A DNA stretch of 58,667 bases, from assembly GCA_000827495.1 (NCBI GenBank), contig KN817579.1, positions 181,826-240,492 on the forward strand, given 5' to 3'. Below are positions 1 through 11,700 of the stretch, piece after piece (position 1 is the stretch's first letter; each line of letters begins with the position of its first letter). The notes beneath the pieces were generated by a model. That model did not search any database and was not told the DNA's origin. It saw only the letters and a list, made by a program, of their open reading frames with translations. The stretch is from Hypholoma sublateritium FD-334 SS-4 (taxonomy: Eukaryota > Basidiomycota > Agaricomycetes > Agaricales > Strophariaceae). The position numbers were made by a program, and so were the translations under genes.

Positions 1-297
1 TTACTCCCTATAGTTATCTGCCCGAGTCATGTTCCTAGTGCTCAAAATGGCTATATTTCGGTGTTTCGGGACGCAAGCGCACTGGATACCTCACAACAGT
101 TTGCCGTAGAGGGCCACATGTTGAGTAATAGAAAATGCAACAGGATGTATGTAGTTGTCGCGATCCACACATTTTTCAGCCTTACTGATCTATGCTATGG
201 ACATGATAGAAACGTGAGGAAGAGAACTTATTATCGTCCAGGTTGTTAAGCATGTAAAGTACTATGAAATATTGGACGATTTAGCTTTATTCGCACT

Positions 298-1101
298 TCA
301 AACGACCTGTTGATAATCTTTCAAGCTAACCAATAGTCGGCTCCAGAGACCGCCATGCCATGCGGTAATGCGTGCCCACTCATCGCTTTCTTCGCCCCAA
401 ATTGTGCGCCACCACATCGCATGCGCTGCTGCCACCAAGTCCGCCCAACACGCTGTGTTTCCCATCAAGAACGGTCCCTCAGTCTTTGTGTACAGTACGG
501 CAATTTCACCAATGCCGATTTCGAACTTCGCCCACTCCGCATCAGCCGCCTCGCCGCGCGGCACCAAATCCTCCAGGCGCGCTCCAAACTGTGCCTCGAA
601 GCGCGTGCGGAACGCCTCTGCGCTTCGCGGCAACATCACACGCGCCTGAGCCGAGAGGATACCGAGGATGCAGCGGTTTGAGAGCTTCGTCCGGAAGAGA
701 TCGCTGAAGAGCACCTGTAATGCGAGTGTGTTGTTGGGGAATAGCGCCGGCGCGTCGGGGTATGTCTTAGCTAGGTACTCCGCGATGAGGAGCGAGTCCG
801 CGAGAAAAACACCCGTAGCGGGGTCGTGGATCGCAGGGAGCGTGTATCGCGCACTGCCGTTGGCCTTCTTTGCGGTGGGTGGGATGCCCAGCTCAATGCA
901 GCGAGGCTCAATATCGGGCCACTCCACCCACTCGGTTACGTAGGGGATGCCCTGATAGTTCAACGCGAACCTGTTTTTGTCGTGCTGTGAGTCATACAAT
1001 ATGGGCGCTGCAGCGGGAATTACTCACCTTGTCTTCCAGGTATTGGGAGACCACGCCCCAATGGGAAGGGTCGAGGGTAGATCGAACAGGGTGATTGTCA
1101 T
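298..1101 (-). CDS. Glutathione S-transferase, basidiomycete FuA/etherase-like (2 exons)
   Basis: Two exons, 1101-1028 and 970-298, separated by a 57-bp GT-AG intron, give a 248-aa protein; the open frame that starts at 999 alone would miss the true N-terminus. The start at 1101 lies 46 bp downstream of a TATA box. The N-terminal thioredoxin-like domain (about 1-95) has the WSPNTWKTRFALN stretch (residues 18-29) and the EWVEWPDIEP and ADSLLIAEYL motifs typical of fungal FuA/LigE-like GSTs; the rest is the helical C-terminal domain. Members conjugate or reduce small electrophiles with glutathione and are expanded in wood-decay fungi, where they are linked to detoxifying lignin and extractive fragments. 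Length is normal and the frame intact. Class assignment rests on motif recognition; substrate is not deducible. Confidence 0.92.
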
Positions 1102-1146
1102 TCTCAGCTGTGAATGTGGTGTGGGGAGTCCGCAAGGTGCCCAGGG

Positions 1147-1156
1147 TATTTATATA
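1147..1156 (-). promoter_or_regulatory. TATA box of the GST gene
   Basis: TATATAAATA read on the minus strand, 46 bp upstream of the GST start codon, in line with the TATA-ATG spacing of the other genes here. Confidence 0.6.
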
Positions 1157-3139
1157 GAGTCCAGTCAGCCAAATCATGATAGCCATATCCGATAGGAACA
1201 ATCGATCATGAATAAATTACACAAGAATAATCATAACTTCGATAGATGAGATTCATTCGAACCGTCCGCGTCAATGCCGGCAGCAAGGAAGATGCCCAGA
1301 GAACACGGGGGCGCACAGTGAGCTTCGTTTTTGTACGCAGCGGAGGCGCTCACCCACTAAACCGCTCCAGTTCCCCATCGACGTGCGGCGCTTCCCTTCC
1401 CTTGATCATCCAGCAATTCATCCCCACCATGCGTAGATTTCCAGCCGTCGAGCGCTCGTCCTGACATTCACAGTATGTATGGTATCATGCGACGCTTCTG
1501 CAGCTTCAAGCGGCACTTGAAGCATTCGTGATGATGGATGATTCTCTCCGCACGATACAGGGCGGCATAGCATGGACGGGATAGCTGCCGTCGTCGACCA
1601 GCAGTGAACGCAGCTCCTGAATTCAGTCCCCATAACGCGGCGTCGGACCCGTGTTGAGGACCCCTCTTACCGTGTGACGGTGATCGTCTTCGAGGGCGGC
1701 ATCGTGTGGTTGAGAGCGCTGTACGGTATGTTAGTTCACCCTTCTACATAGCGGGCTGCAATAAACACGCCTTTCCTCAGCGCCGTTTTCATAGCACAGC
1801 ATATTGCAACTAACCGAGGTCTACGTTTTCGATAGAGTTCTGCTGGTCCGTGCGCTAGTAGGTCGGTGTGAAGTCAGTAGTATGTATGTAGGGGACGCAG
1901 TAGCGGCAGCGCGTACCTCATGGTGTGTTAAGCCTGTGCGAGAAATATTCATGCGGCGTTGGTGCAAGCCGGATTCGTGTTTTCGGGCATCGAGGGCAAA
2001 TGTGTGTGGATCGATTGAGAAGGGGTACGGCGCTCGCTGCGAGTGGGCGGACGGTTGCAGACGCCGTCGCCGTCCGTTTGGTGTATCGCATTCTATCGTC
2101 GAGGACGGTGATTCGCTTCCTCACACTCATTCATTTCGCCTCTCTCCCACCGCTCTCATCGTTGATACGCCTCGCTGCAGACCCCACAGTCCTCCGATAG
2201 CCTTCGATCTCCAGCCACTTCGGAGTGCCTGTGTCGCTTCGCGCAGGCGACGAATACTCTTGAAGCGCAGTATGCCACCACGCGCCGATACAGGGAGCTT
2301 TAACTGGTTAGCGATGACTAGTTGACTGTCTGGTGGGGTCACTCGACTCGTTGGCGCGCACCTTCTGGTATGTCCTACTTGCATAAGGAGTGTTCTCTAA
2401 GCGGCGGTGCAGGTGGCCTTCGGGCGGCGGAGGGCGTGCGCGTTTCCAGCGCGGACTCTGCCACTAATTGGAGGAATGACTCGCGTTGCGAGAGACGGTT
2501 ATGTCAGGGGGTGGTTCCGGGCAAGGCGCGTCGCTACAGATTTTCCCAGGGCACTTGTTGATGGAAGGCGCAGTGCTGACGCAGAGAGGGGAGCGTCGTC
2601 GGGAATCGGGATGTGCGTGTCTCAGCGGCGATGCATGAGCGTCGGCGATGGCTGTAATGTTCCGCACGTCGTACAATGCGTTCGGCCTACATTGGATGGA
2701 GAAAAACGCGTGAGAATCGGTTTGAGCATGTGCTGCATAACATTCTGCATGCCGACAATCGGCATCGCGAACACTGACACCGGCTGTAGGCGAACACATC
2801 CCAATCAATGGGAAGCCAGTCAAAAAGTCGTTCGTAAAAATCATGGTTAATGTGAACTTAGTACGTCGAATTCGGTGTGACCTTGACTATCCATGTACCT
2901 GGCTCATGTTCATGCTCATCATCTTCAGACTTCCACAGACAGGTTCCTGCAGGGATCATCGAAAGGAAAGGTATTTTAGTTGATAATTACGTAAATCCGT
3001 CGGACTCGTATCAAATAACATATGTGCAAGTATTCCAAACTAATTATAACACAACACCAAAGGAAATTTGAACGAAACTAAAAATCCACCCCTAGGATTA
3101 CCAGATGTCTGGCCCTCCTGCATTGCAGTCACCTCCGTC
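1157..3139. other. Intergenic stretch without supported genes
   Basis: Only short arginine-rich or compositionally odd frames occur (for example around 1804-2325 and 2407-2850), on both strands and overlapping. None shows a family motif or a coherent intron pattern. Parts of 1900-2720 are CpG-rich and resemble the large GC-rich blocks further right. Confidence 0.6.
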
Positions 3140-3881
3140 TCACAAGTTAAGGCCCGGGAGAATCGAGCTAAGGCCGTCGCCGCTAAGCATTGGACCGAGC
3201 GACGTCGCAATTCCCGGCGCCTCCTGCGTCATGAGGAGGAGCATATTGGACGTGAGCGAGCTATTAAAAAATATAAGTTAGTGCTCGCTGCAAAAGTAAT
3301 GCAAGGAAGTAAGGTGTACCTAATTGTGGACACGGCGGGCGAGACGACTGAGCCAAGCACGGGGGCGGTTGACACGAGACCTGTGGCAGTGGCAAGGATC
3401 CCAGCAATGGCCTATGTGTAAATTACATGAGCCCATGTTTCAGGTGGAGGAGCAAGCGCATGCTTACGGCTAGAAGGGGGCCGAGGATGGCGAGGATGTC
3501 GGTGATCGACGCAAGGCCGGTTACTGCACCGAGGCCAGAAATAGCTATCGCCTCCAACGCGGACACGACACCGGTGAGAATGGTGGTAACGCTCGTGAGG
3601 GCGCCCTGTATTGTCGACCCATCACTGGAAGCGCCGAATCCCTCTACGGAGAGAGATTCAGTTGGGGATACAGCTCATGAGAAATAGTTGCACGTACCAA
3701 TGACGGAGAGCACGGGCGCCAATGCCGTTACTGCGACCTCGAGGATTGAAGTAATACTGGACAGCTGGCGGCGGTCAATGACTAGGTCAGTACTGTCGGA
3801 AGCAGGCGCTGGAGCGCCCAAGACAACGGAGGTCCCTGCTAGGAAAGCGGTGGCGAGCGTGGCTAAGAAACGGAAGTGCAT
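3140..3881 (-). CDS. Small secreted hydrophobic/helical protein (4 exons)
   Basis: Exons 3881-3698, 3643-3468, 3411-3320 and 3260-3140 are joined by introns of 54, 56 and 59 bp. All have GT-AG borders, and the last has a CACTAAC branch site. They give 190 aa. The start at 3881 is chosen over the upstream ATG of the same frame (4118) because it begins a clear signal peptide (residues 1-23, ending VLGAP) and lies 57 bp below a TATA box. A basic DRR site (36-38) could be a Kex2-type cleavage point. The mature part alternates hydrophobic stretches with G/A/S/T-rich turns, no cysteine pattern is visible, and it ends ILPGLNL. I do not recognise a family; it looks like a secreted effector-like or surface-active protein. 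Frame closure over three introns is the main evidence that it is a real gene. Confidence 0.78.
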
Positions 3882-3937
3882 TGTAGATGAGGATGGAAGT
3901 ACTGAGCTCTGAGAACCAGTGGATAGATCCTTTTGTG

Positions 3938-3945
3938 CTTTTATA
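3938..3945 (-). promoter_or_regulatory. TATA box of the small secreted protein gene
   Basis: TATAAAAG on the minus strand, 57 bp upstream of the ATG at 3881. It excludes the more distal ATG at 4118 as a likely translation start. Confidence 0.6.
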
Positions 3946-6749
3946 GACAAGTCAGCGAGAACCAAGAAAGCGCAACTAATGAGTGACGACGATTGGATAC
4001 TATTTCTGGAAATTATAAAGCCACTAGCCCGAATCAAAGATGTCGAGTCCTCGGAAGAATGTGCAGATATGTACGTAACTCTCTGCGCATTCTTCGAATT
4101 GTTTCTGATTGAAGGCAATCCTTAAATTTGGTCATGATGTCATCTTTGGAGAACTGGGTCATATAACTCCTCTGTGGAGTGTCAAGAAGCCGTTGAGATT
4201 ATTCTGCGGCTATATCAAGCATCCAGGATGCGATGTAGGCCCTAAAATAGGAAAACACGTCATAATAAGAAATTATAGCCGCTCTGTTAACCTGATGGCA
4301 GATGACAGATGCTTCCGATTAAAAAAATCGGTTGTACGTAGTGTGTTTGGCGCATCATCTCTGCTGTACATTTAATCCGCCTATGACGCCTTTCTTAACA
4401 CAAATTTAAAAGAAGCAATACTGAACCAGGATGGGTTCTGATAAACTAGTCTGCATACATCTACGCGCAATGAAGAGCAATGTAGAATTCAATACAATCC
4501 ATTCTCAGGTCAATCTCGGTACTTGGGAAAGGTGCGCGATTTAAATGGAGACGCCACACCGACGAGCTTGGGCGCTTGTAGGTGCTTAATTAACTAAGTT
4601 ATTTATAAATCACGACGGATTTTTTGGAGGGTGTATATAGGGTTTCAGAACAACACACGAAGTTGCCTCGTATGTATGATTCCACGTGGAAGAACATACA
4701 ACGAATTGGATGGTATTAAAGAAAAAGAATTATATCAGTGACATCGGATAATATTCTCAGGTTGGTTGAGAGGCTCCGCCAACTCGTCATGCTTGGTAGC
4801 AGCTCTGAAGGTTATGGCGTAGCATCCTCCTACAATGCGGAGCGCTCTATTTATGAGCAGTGTATCTTTTGTCACGGCGTGTGATTTGTAATTTTATTCT
4901 TTGCGCTAGCACAGAAGAAGATTTATATTTGCCCCGTCTGTGAACGCAAATCAGCAAAATGGCGTGGTGATTCCCATGTTCTGACAGTGTCTGATTACGG
5001 AAGCTTGTGTGGACATTCTCTGTGTTGCGATTAGTGTCGACCGATTTGTGTCTTGACCAAAGGAACTTAATGCGCAGAGAATCTCCTGAAAATAGGTATC
5101 TTGTAGAAGGTTTTTCGTATCAGGTAGCAGGTTTTCACCATCATGATTTTTGCGTCTTCAGGGATCCTTGCCCCATGGTGCACATGGTACACAGCCCGGT
5201 GGTGCACCTCGTTCGTCCGAAAAATCTGCCCTCTTGTCGCTTTGCCCATTCGACTGTGTATCTGCTGCGGGAAATAAATACATCTAGAGCGAGAGTACAG
5301 GAGGACCCGGATGGTGTTCCGCGTCATGGGCGTTTTGCCGCTCCTCGTGCACCGGAATATGGGGCTTAGAGATCGTACATCTGGCGAAGATTTGATTAAG
5401 AAGCAAGAAGGCAACGTGCTACTGACATACCTGTCATTTATGGTATTGAAATTATCAAGCGCGCGAATTCAGGCTCCTTTCATCCGTGTCAAGAAGCTGA
5501 TGTGTGAAAACACTTCTCCACTTATGTTGGTGCACATCCGTTTGTCGCTGACTGCACGTATACAACAAAAACATGCAATACCCAAGAAAAGCCCACCGCG
5601 TAGGGTGTCGTTAATATCGTTATATACACCGAGGGCAGACGGGGAGGAATGTGCAAGGTAGATAGTGATATATCTGGCATGACAGGTGCGGGGATATGTA
5701 GGATAAAGATACAGGTCTAGAAGGACGGATAGCGTAAATCCGGCGTGGCGTAGCCTTATTTATTATATGAGTAGCCCGCACGGCGATCAGACGGTGGTGA
5801 ATGTGGGCAAAGATGAGGCGTGCGCGTGAACTTGGCGTGAACGGTACCGGTGGGTACCAGGAGCAGAATGATTCAGAGCGGCCCGGTCGGTGCAGCGGGC
5901 CGAGTCGGGGGTGTGCATACAGCGCCGCGGCATGCCCAGCTGTGTGTGTTCATAATGTTGCTGTAGTCTGTGCAAGGCGCATGGTGCATCAGCAGGGCCA
6001 CTAGTGATAGCGTCATGCGCAGCTAGAAGCGCTCAGCCGCGCGGCATAAACGTTGCAGTCGCCATTTCCCATACACCGCGCCCAACTTCCCCGCGCGCGC
6101 TGACGTGAAAAGCTATTTTGCGTCACCTCTGGCTAGAATACAGTTAATTTATGGAGTGAGGAATGCTATAAAACATAAAATTCGCTCGCTACCTTGGGCG
6201 AGAACGTGTGCACGTCGTGGGTACGCGGCGCATCGAGCTATTTGTAGAGAAGCATTTGAAGATAAGTCACAATTTTGCTGTGGCCAGGTGTCTGACGTCT
6301 ATCATGGACGGGCCTCGCCCGATGCGCTAATAGTATTTATGTAGCCTCGCGCACTCGCTTCTCATATTCCTGGTACACATGCGCGGGCGCTATTATTAAG
6401 GATGGCTTTTACGGCTCTGAGGACGGTGGACAGCCATCATGATGAAAACCGCCTATATAATTATGTACTCACTGTCCTTGATGCTGCGTAGCACTACTTT
6501 AGACCCCGTCCTATAAGATCTTGAAACAAATTATATGAGAAGGAATTGGTTTATAGATGAATGGTCAATGCTTACAGTGAGAAAAGGCCCCGAGATAGAA
6601 GCAACATCGTCGAAGTCGTCCGCCACAGCCGTAACATCAACGGTGTTCTTCGTAGAGATATGATCCCCTGGGAAGACAAGAAATTAAGTGTTGACATTGA
6701 GCTTACCTAAATAGGTGAGAAGGGGCGCCAATTTGCCTGACAGAACTGT
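3946..6749. other. Intergenic, no supported gene
   Basis: Ordinary-composition DNA with many short frames on both strands (for example 5007-5369 and 5311-5661) that lack motifs, signal peptides or credible intron structures. CpG content rises from about 5.8 kb toward the repeat block that follows. Confidence 0.6.
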
Positions 6750-7850
6750 CAAGAAGACTTTGCGCGTGTGCATGTGGAGACAGGGCGTAGCTGCGCCTGA
6801 GGCCTGAGGGACGGCCGGCGTGCCTGAACGCGTGCGAGAAGGGAGCGGCGACTGCGGGCGCTGAGGGGCATGCGTTCTGTGGGATCGCTCGAAGGGAGGC
6901 TGAAGAGAGGTCCTGCATTTCGGTGAGGGCAGTGATGGACTGTCACTTGAGCAACGAGCTAGGAAGCCTTGCTGGAGGGGAGCGAGCCCGAAGTACGGTG
7001 TGCTTCCTACGTGCGTCGTACGACCGTCGACAGCTGTCCCCACCCCGCACACGCATGACGTCGTCCTCCACGTGCGTACGTCCCATCTCGACTCCACCCC
7101 ACAAAGCACCCCCCCACCCCGCAGGCGCTCATCGCTGCGCCGCGCGCCTTCCAGCAGTCCACCCCCACTCGCTCATGCCCACTCCCCCACCGAGAACAGC
7201 ATACACGCGGCCGCATCGCACGAGTGCACACCTGCGCGCCGTTAATGGGCGCCAACGACGCTCGCGATGCAGCGCCGGAACCCAGCGGGCGTGCGTCCGT
7301 CGGCGCACGCTAAGCCGCGCGACGAAGCACAGGCGCGGCCCGTGGGCCCGATCCACCGCGCGCATGCGCTCTCCGCACAGCGACCACGCCGTCCGTTTCC
7401 CAGCGCCAGGCGCGGCAGTTCTTACGCCGCATGGAGGCCGTGCGCTTGCTTTGCGTCGTGTGCCCCGCTGCGCCGACGCAGAGCGCGCCTCTCCCCGCAG
7501 GCCAACCGCGGCATGATCCTGTGCCCCCGGCGCGCCGGCGCCGCGCCCGCTGCGCTTTCGTGCTCGCGCAGCCGCTTCCACTCGTGCGCCCATACGGCGC
7601 ATTCCCGGGCTACGGACACGCGCGCTTGCGCAGGGAGCGGGCTAGCCGGGGCGCCGCGCCGTGGAGAATAACGACGCGCCCGCCGCAGCCTCGTGCTGCG
7701 CCGCGAGATGAAGGACAGGAGTTACCCGCGACCAGGAACGCGCACGCATAAACGCGCGCAGACGACACGCGCGCGTGCAGCGCAGCGCAGGGAGCACCAG
7801 TATGTCCACAACTGCAAGACACTACACGCCAGGCGCAAGCCCAGATAAAC
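6750..7850. repeat. GC-rich, CpG-dense repeat block (left part)
   Basis: Strongly GC- and CpG-rich DNA. Sections recur to the right: 6800-6880 matches 9535-9605 (GGACGGCCGGCGTGCCTGAA shared), and 7150-7260 matches 9688-9795 (CCAGCAGTCCACCCCCACTC shared). Six-frame translation yields long but Arg/Pro/Ala/His-rich frames on both strands at once, which is what stop-poor GC-rich noncoding DNA gives. No protein family is recognisable. Confidence 0.75.
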
Positions 7851-8779
7851 ATCGTGTTTTCATTTAATCATCCATTTGCGTTGAGCTTCGAATATACAGA
7901 CGAATATTCGACCGCCCGCCAATGGGAAGCCTCCAGTCTTGTCAAATAAATCATCAAGTAAAACCTGAATGAATGAATGCCATTTATTACGTGATTAAGC
8001 ACCAGGTGTTGATAAGCCATCGACGGAGGGCAAGCACTGAGAATGCACAGAACGCGAAATGAGCAGCCCACGTGAACCAGATGACGCGCAGGTGACATGC
8101 ATTCCGAGTATTTGTGGCAGTGCACACTCCGTTGTTCCCGTGTATGTCGAATGGAAATGTTGGTCATCTTGAACGGGGAGAAATGGAAGAGCACGACATA
8201 CATTGTCCCAAGAGGACCTGGTTAGCCGCAGCCTGCGCGACCTGCGCCATGGCTAATGAAGCGGGAGCAAGCAGGGCCGCGGCCATGAAGCCAGTGGTCG
8301 ACATCGCCAGAGCGGCGGAAGCGAGGGCGGCAACGATGACAAAGACGCGGGGTTATATTGCGGTGAGATGACGTAGCTTATAAGCTACACAAAAAGCAGG
8401 GAGTTAGAGGTAAACGTTTGGAAAGAGGGGTGCAGAAACTAATGTGGTTGGGTGTAGAAGAGGGACAAGTATTTATATATCCAATGAATCTTCACAAGCT
8501 AATGTGGCCGACTGTAGAAGAGGGACAGGTTGTTATACGTCCAAGGAAACTTCACCTGATCGGGAACATTCCCTTGAACGATAAGCGTACACAGCTACAT
8601 GATCCGTATCACGGTCTGCAGTATAACACTGCGGAACGGGGATAGTTTACGTTCAATATTCATAGGATCGTCCACTGCAAATGCGGGTTCAATCAATTCA
8701 CGCCGCATTCGACATCCTCGAAATTCCCCTAGGGCATCACATCTGCAGGTAGGCATCAAAAAGCGCAGCCGGGCGATAC
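7851..8779. other. AT-richer gap between GC-rich blocks
   Basis: Composition drops to normal here. It holds the 60-bp tandem duplication (8441-8560) and, on the minus strand near 8207-8300, a short hydrophobic Ala-rich frame that could be a decayed secreted-protein exon. No complete gene can be built. Confidence 0.5.
8441..8560. repeat. Two-copy 60-bp tandem repeat
   Basis: Units 8441-8500 and 8501-8560 are each exactly 60 bp. Both begin AATGTGG and share TGTAGAAGAGGGACA and the later TCCAA and CTTCAC motifs. They differ by scattered substitutions without indels, so this is an old local duplication. Confidence 0.9.
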
Positions 8780-11700
8780 GCGCGATGTAATCATATACCG
8801 CCCGCCGCGCCCGCTGTGTCCCGCCCGGCACCGCCCGTGCGTGCGCGCATACACGCTGCGATCCCAGCCACCCGGGTCCGCGCTGCATGCAGCGCTGCGA
8901 CGCACCTGCGCAGACACAGCACCTGGCGTTTCCGGCGCGCAGGAGCCTCCGCCGCGAGTCGCGCAGCGTGCGGCGTCGGCACGAATTCGCAGTGTGTCCG
9001 CGGAGACTGAACATGGAGGACGAATCGGGCGGTGCTAAATGCGCGCGATGGGCGGGGGCGGCAAGGGAGGGGCAACGGGTGACAGTGCGAAGGACGCGGG
9101 CAGTACGACGCGCGAGCGTGTGCATGCCGCGGTGGTGTNGCGGTGTGTGGATGGAGAGGCGCGCTCGGCGTGAAGAGCTGCATCGCCGCGAAGGTGGCGC
9201 GGGCAGGAGCGGCGCCTGCGGGCGTGGGCGCGGACGGTGCTCAGCGCTGCCGCGCAGGGCGAAATGATGTAGCGCGTGGCGGCGCATGGGGGAGCGGATT
9301 CGGGTAGCTGGGCGCGGAGCGGCGGCGTTCTGCGTAGAGTGNGATGGGGGACGTGCGCGTGTGAGCCGGCGTGGCGCGAGCAGCGCCAGGGGGACGGACC
9401 GCGAGCTGGGCCGTCGCAGGGGTGGAAGTGCGATGACGATTTCTGAGACGCGTCCGAGGCGCAGGCGGGAGCAGTGCTGGGTGACCGGGAGCTGAGCGCT
9501 GAGCGCTGAGCGGCTGGTGGGGTCCATGGGCGTAGCAGCGCCCGAGGGACGGCCGGCGTGCCTGAACGCGTGCGAGAAGGGAGCGGCGATTGCGAGCGCT
9601 GGGATGCGGAAGGAGTGGGCATGCGTGCTTGATGGAGCCCCTCTTCACACAACTCCACCCCGCAGACGGTGATAGCTTTACGGTGCGTCATTCCAGCAGT
9701 CCACCCCCACTCGCCCATGCCCACTCCCCGCCGAGAACGGCATAACCGCGCGCACCGCACGCGTGCGTACCGGAGCTCCATCACCGAACGCTAACGGCGC
9801 GCGCGATGCAGAGCTGGCTCTCAGCAGGCGTGCCATATCAGCGCGACGGTGCCGCACGCTTCGCCGCGGACGAAGCACAGGAGTCGCAAGCGCCCACAGC
9901 GCACGCATCGAGGCGCGAAGCACACAGCGGACTACGACACGCGCACATGCGCAGCGCACGGACCAGCAGCACACCCGCAATGCACGTCTCTGCGCGCGCG
10001 GCGATCAGTCGTCATGCAGCGCAGCATGTACAGAACGCGCTCGCGGAGAGGGGCGCAGGGGCGCCGAGGGCGCGGGCGGAGGGGCACGCGTGCGAGATAG
10101 GGTGCGGTGGGGTTGCGTGGGTGTAGTGGGCAGCGACTGCATGGAAGGGCGCTTGATAGAACAGAGACTGGCTTCCTGCCACGTACGTCATACGAAATTC
10201 GACCACGTAGCCGGTAGTGGCCGCGCCGCGCCGCGCGCTTCCAGCAGCCCACCCCACGCGCCGCACGCCCCCTCGCGCATGCGCCTCCCTCGCCGAGGGC
10301 GACACAACCGTGCTTGAATCAGCGTCCGCATACCTGCGCGACGTGAATGCGTTACATACACGGTCCACGGCGCGTCCGTGGTCCGCATACATGCGCGCTT
10401 GCGTAAGAAGCGGGCCAGCCGCTGCGCTGGCGATGAAGGGAGAAGGACGGAACGCCCGGCGGGGCCGCGTGCTGAGCCGCGCAGACAACATGTGCGCGTG
10501 CGCAGCGGAGTGAATGAAATGCCACCATGTCCACGAAATGCACCAGCGTCCAGCCGGCGTGCGCGACGCGTCGCTGGAATTTGAACGGTACGCGCGCTCT
10601 TCCGCGTCGTCGGAAGCGCGATCGCCGAAGAGGTGCTCAGAACGCAGTGCGCACCCCCCGTGACGTGCGTGCGAGGAACAAAGGCGCCGATGCATAGATC
10701 CCACCGTGGAGCAGTACAGTGGGTAAACGCGCATGCAGATGCGCTCATTTGCGGACGAGGCAGTCGACACGCGCCGCCGTACACCCCGCGCGCGACGAAC
10801 GATGACGCCGGCTTCGCTCACACGGCGTGCGCCGGTGCTTCACAGCGCGAACGCATCCGTCATGGACTGCGCGTCCTGCGCGCGGCGGGCGGAGTGCGCG
10901 TTAGTAGTGCTGAAATTTGATAACCGCCTAGATCCCGCCTGGAACGAGCTGTGCAGCGCGCCGAGCAACAAGGCACACCGCCGCCCTCAAGGCGTCGCGG
11001 TATCCCCTCGCGACCCATCACATGGGTGATCCGTCGACAAGATGTGCAAGCGCGGCGGCGCGATGGAGGACGCGAACCGTATCGCGTCGTCGCGGCGGAT
11101 AGCGCAGTGGACGGGCAAGCGCGCGAGGGAGGTAGCAACGGGCGTGAGCGCACGCAGGATGCGACCATCGTGATTGGGCGCCGATTGGTGGGCAGGCATA
11201 TACGCGCGCGGATGGTGTGATGGTGGCCGCATAGGCGTCGCGGCCGCGCGCACGACGGGCGTGTGAGGCGCCATGCTCCGGCGGGGCCCGCATTCGACGT
11301 GCGCGTGAGGGATAGACGCGGCGGTGAGCGCTGTGAGCTCGGCGCCGGCGGTTGTCGCACGCGCTTCAGGCTGTGAGGCGGCTGCATAGACGCCGCCACA
11401 GCTTGGTGTACCGCATTCCACATTATCGAGGACCGTGTACCCCTTCATCACGCTCTTTCACTCGCCCCTTTCCCGCCGCCCTCGTTCCCGATCCTCGCCA
11501 CCCAGCCCACCGTCCCCTCTAGTGCACCTTGATCTCCTTGTACAGGCCGACTTCTGGCGCTCACGCAGCGCGTCGGTAGTCGTCTGAGATAGCTAACATG
11601 GGCAAAGACACACAGCGTGAACTTCGGCGCACGCGCGATGGAGAGATACCGAGTCGCAGCATGCGTGAGCGCATGAAGGAGGTGGCGCGAGGCCTGGGTG

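Noticed and set aside
8207..8300. Short Ala-rich hydrophobic minus-strand frame resembling a signal peptide
   Set aside because: No upstream or downstream exon completes it and a stop lies just before; at most a decayed fragment.
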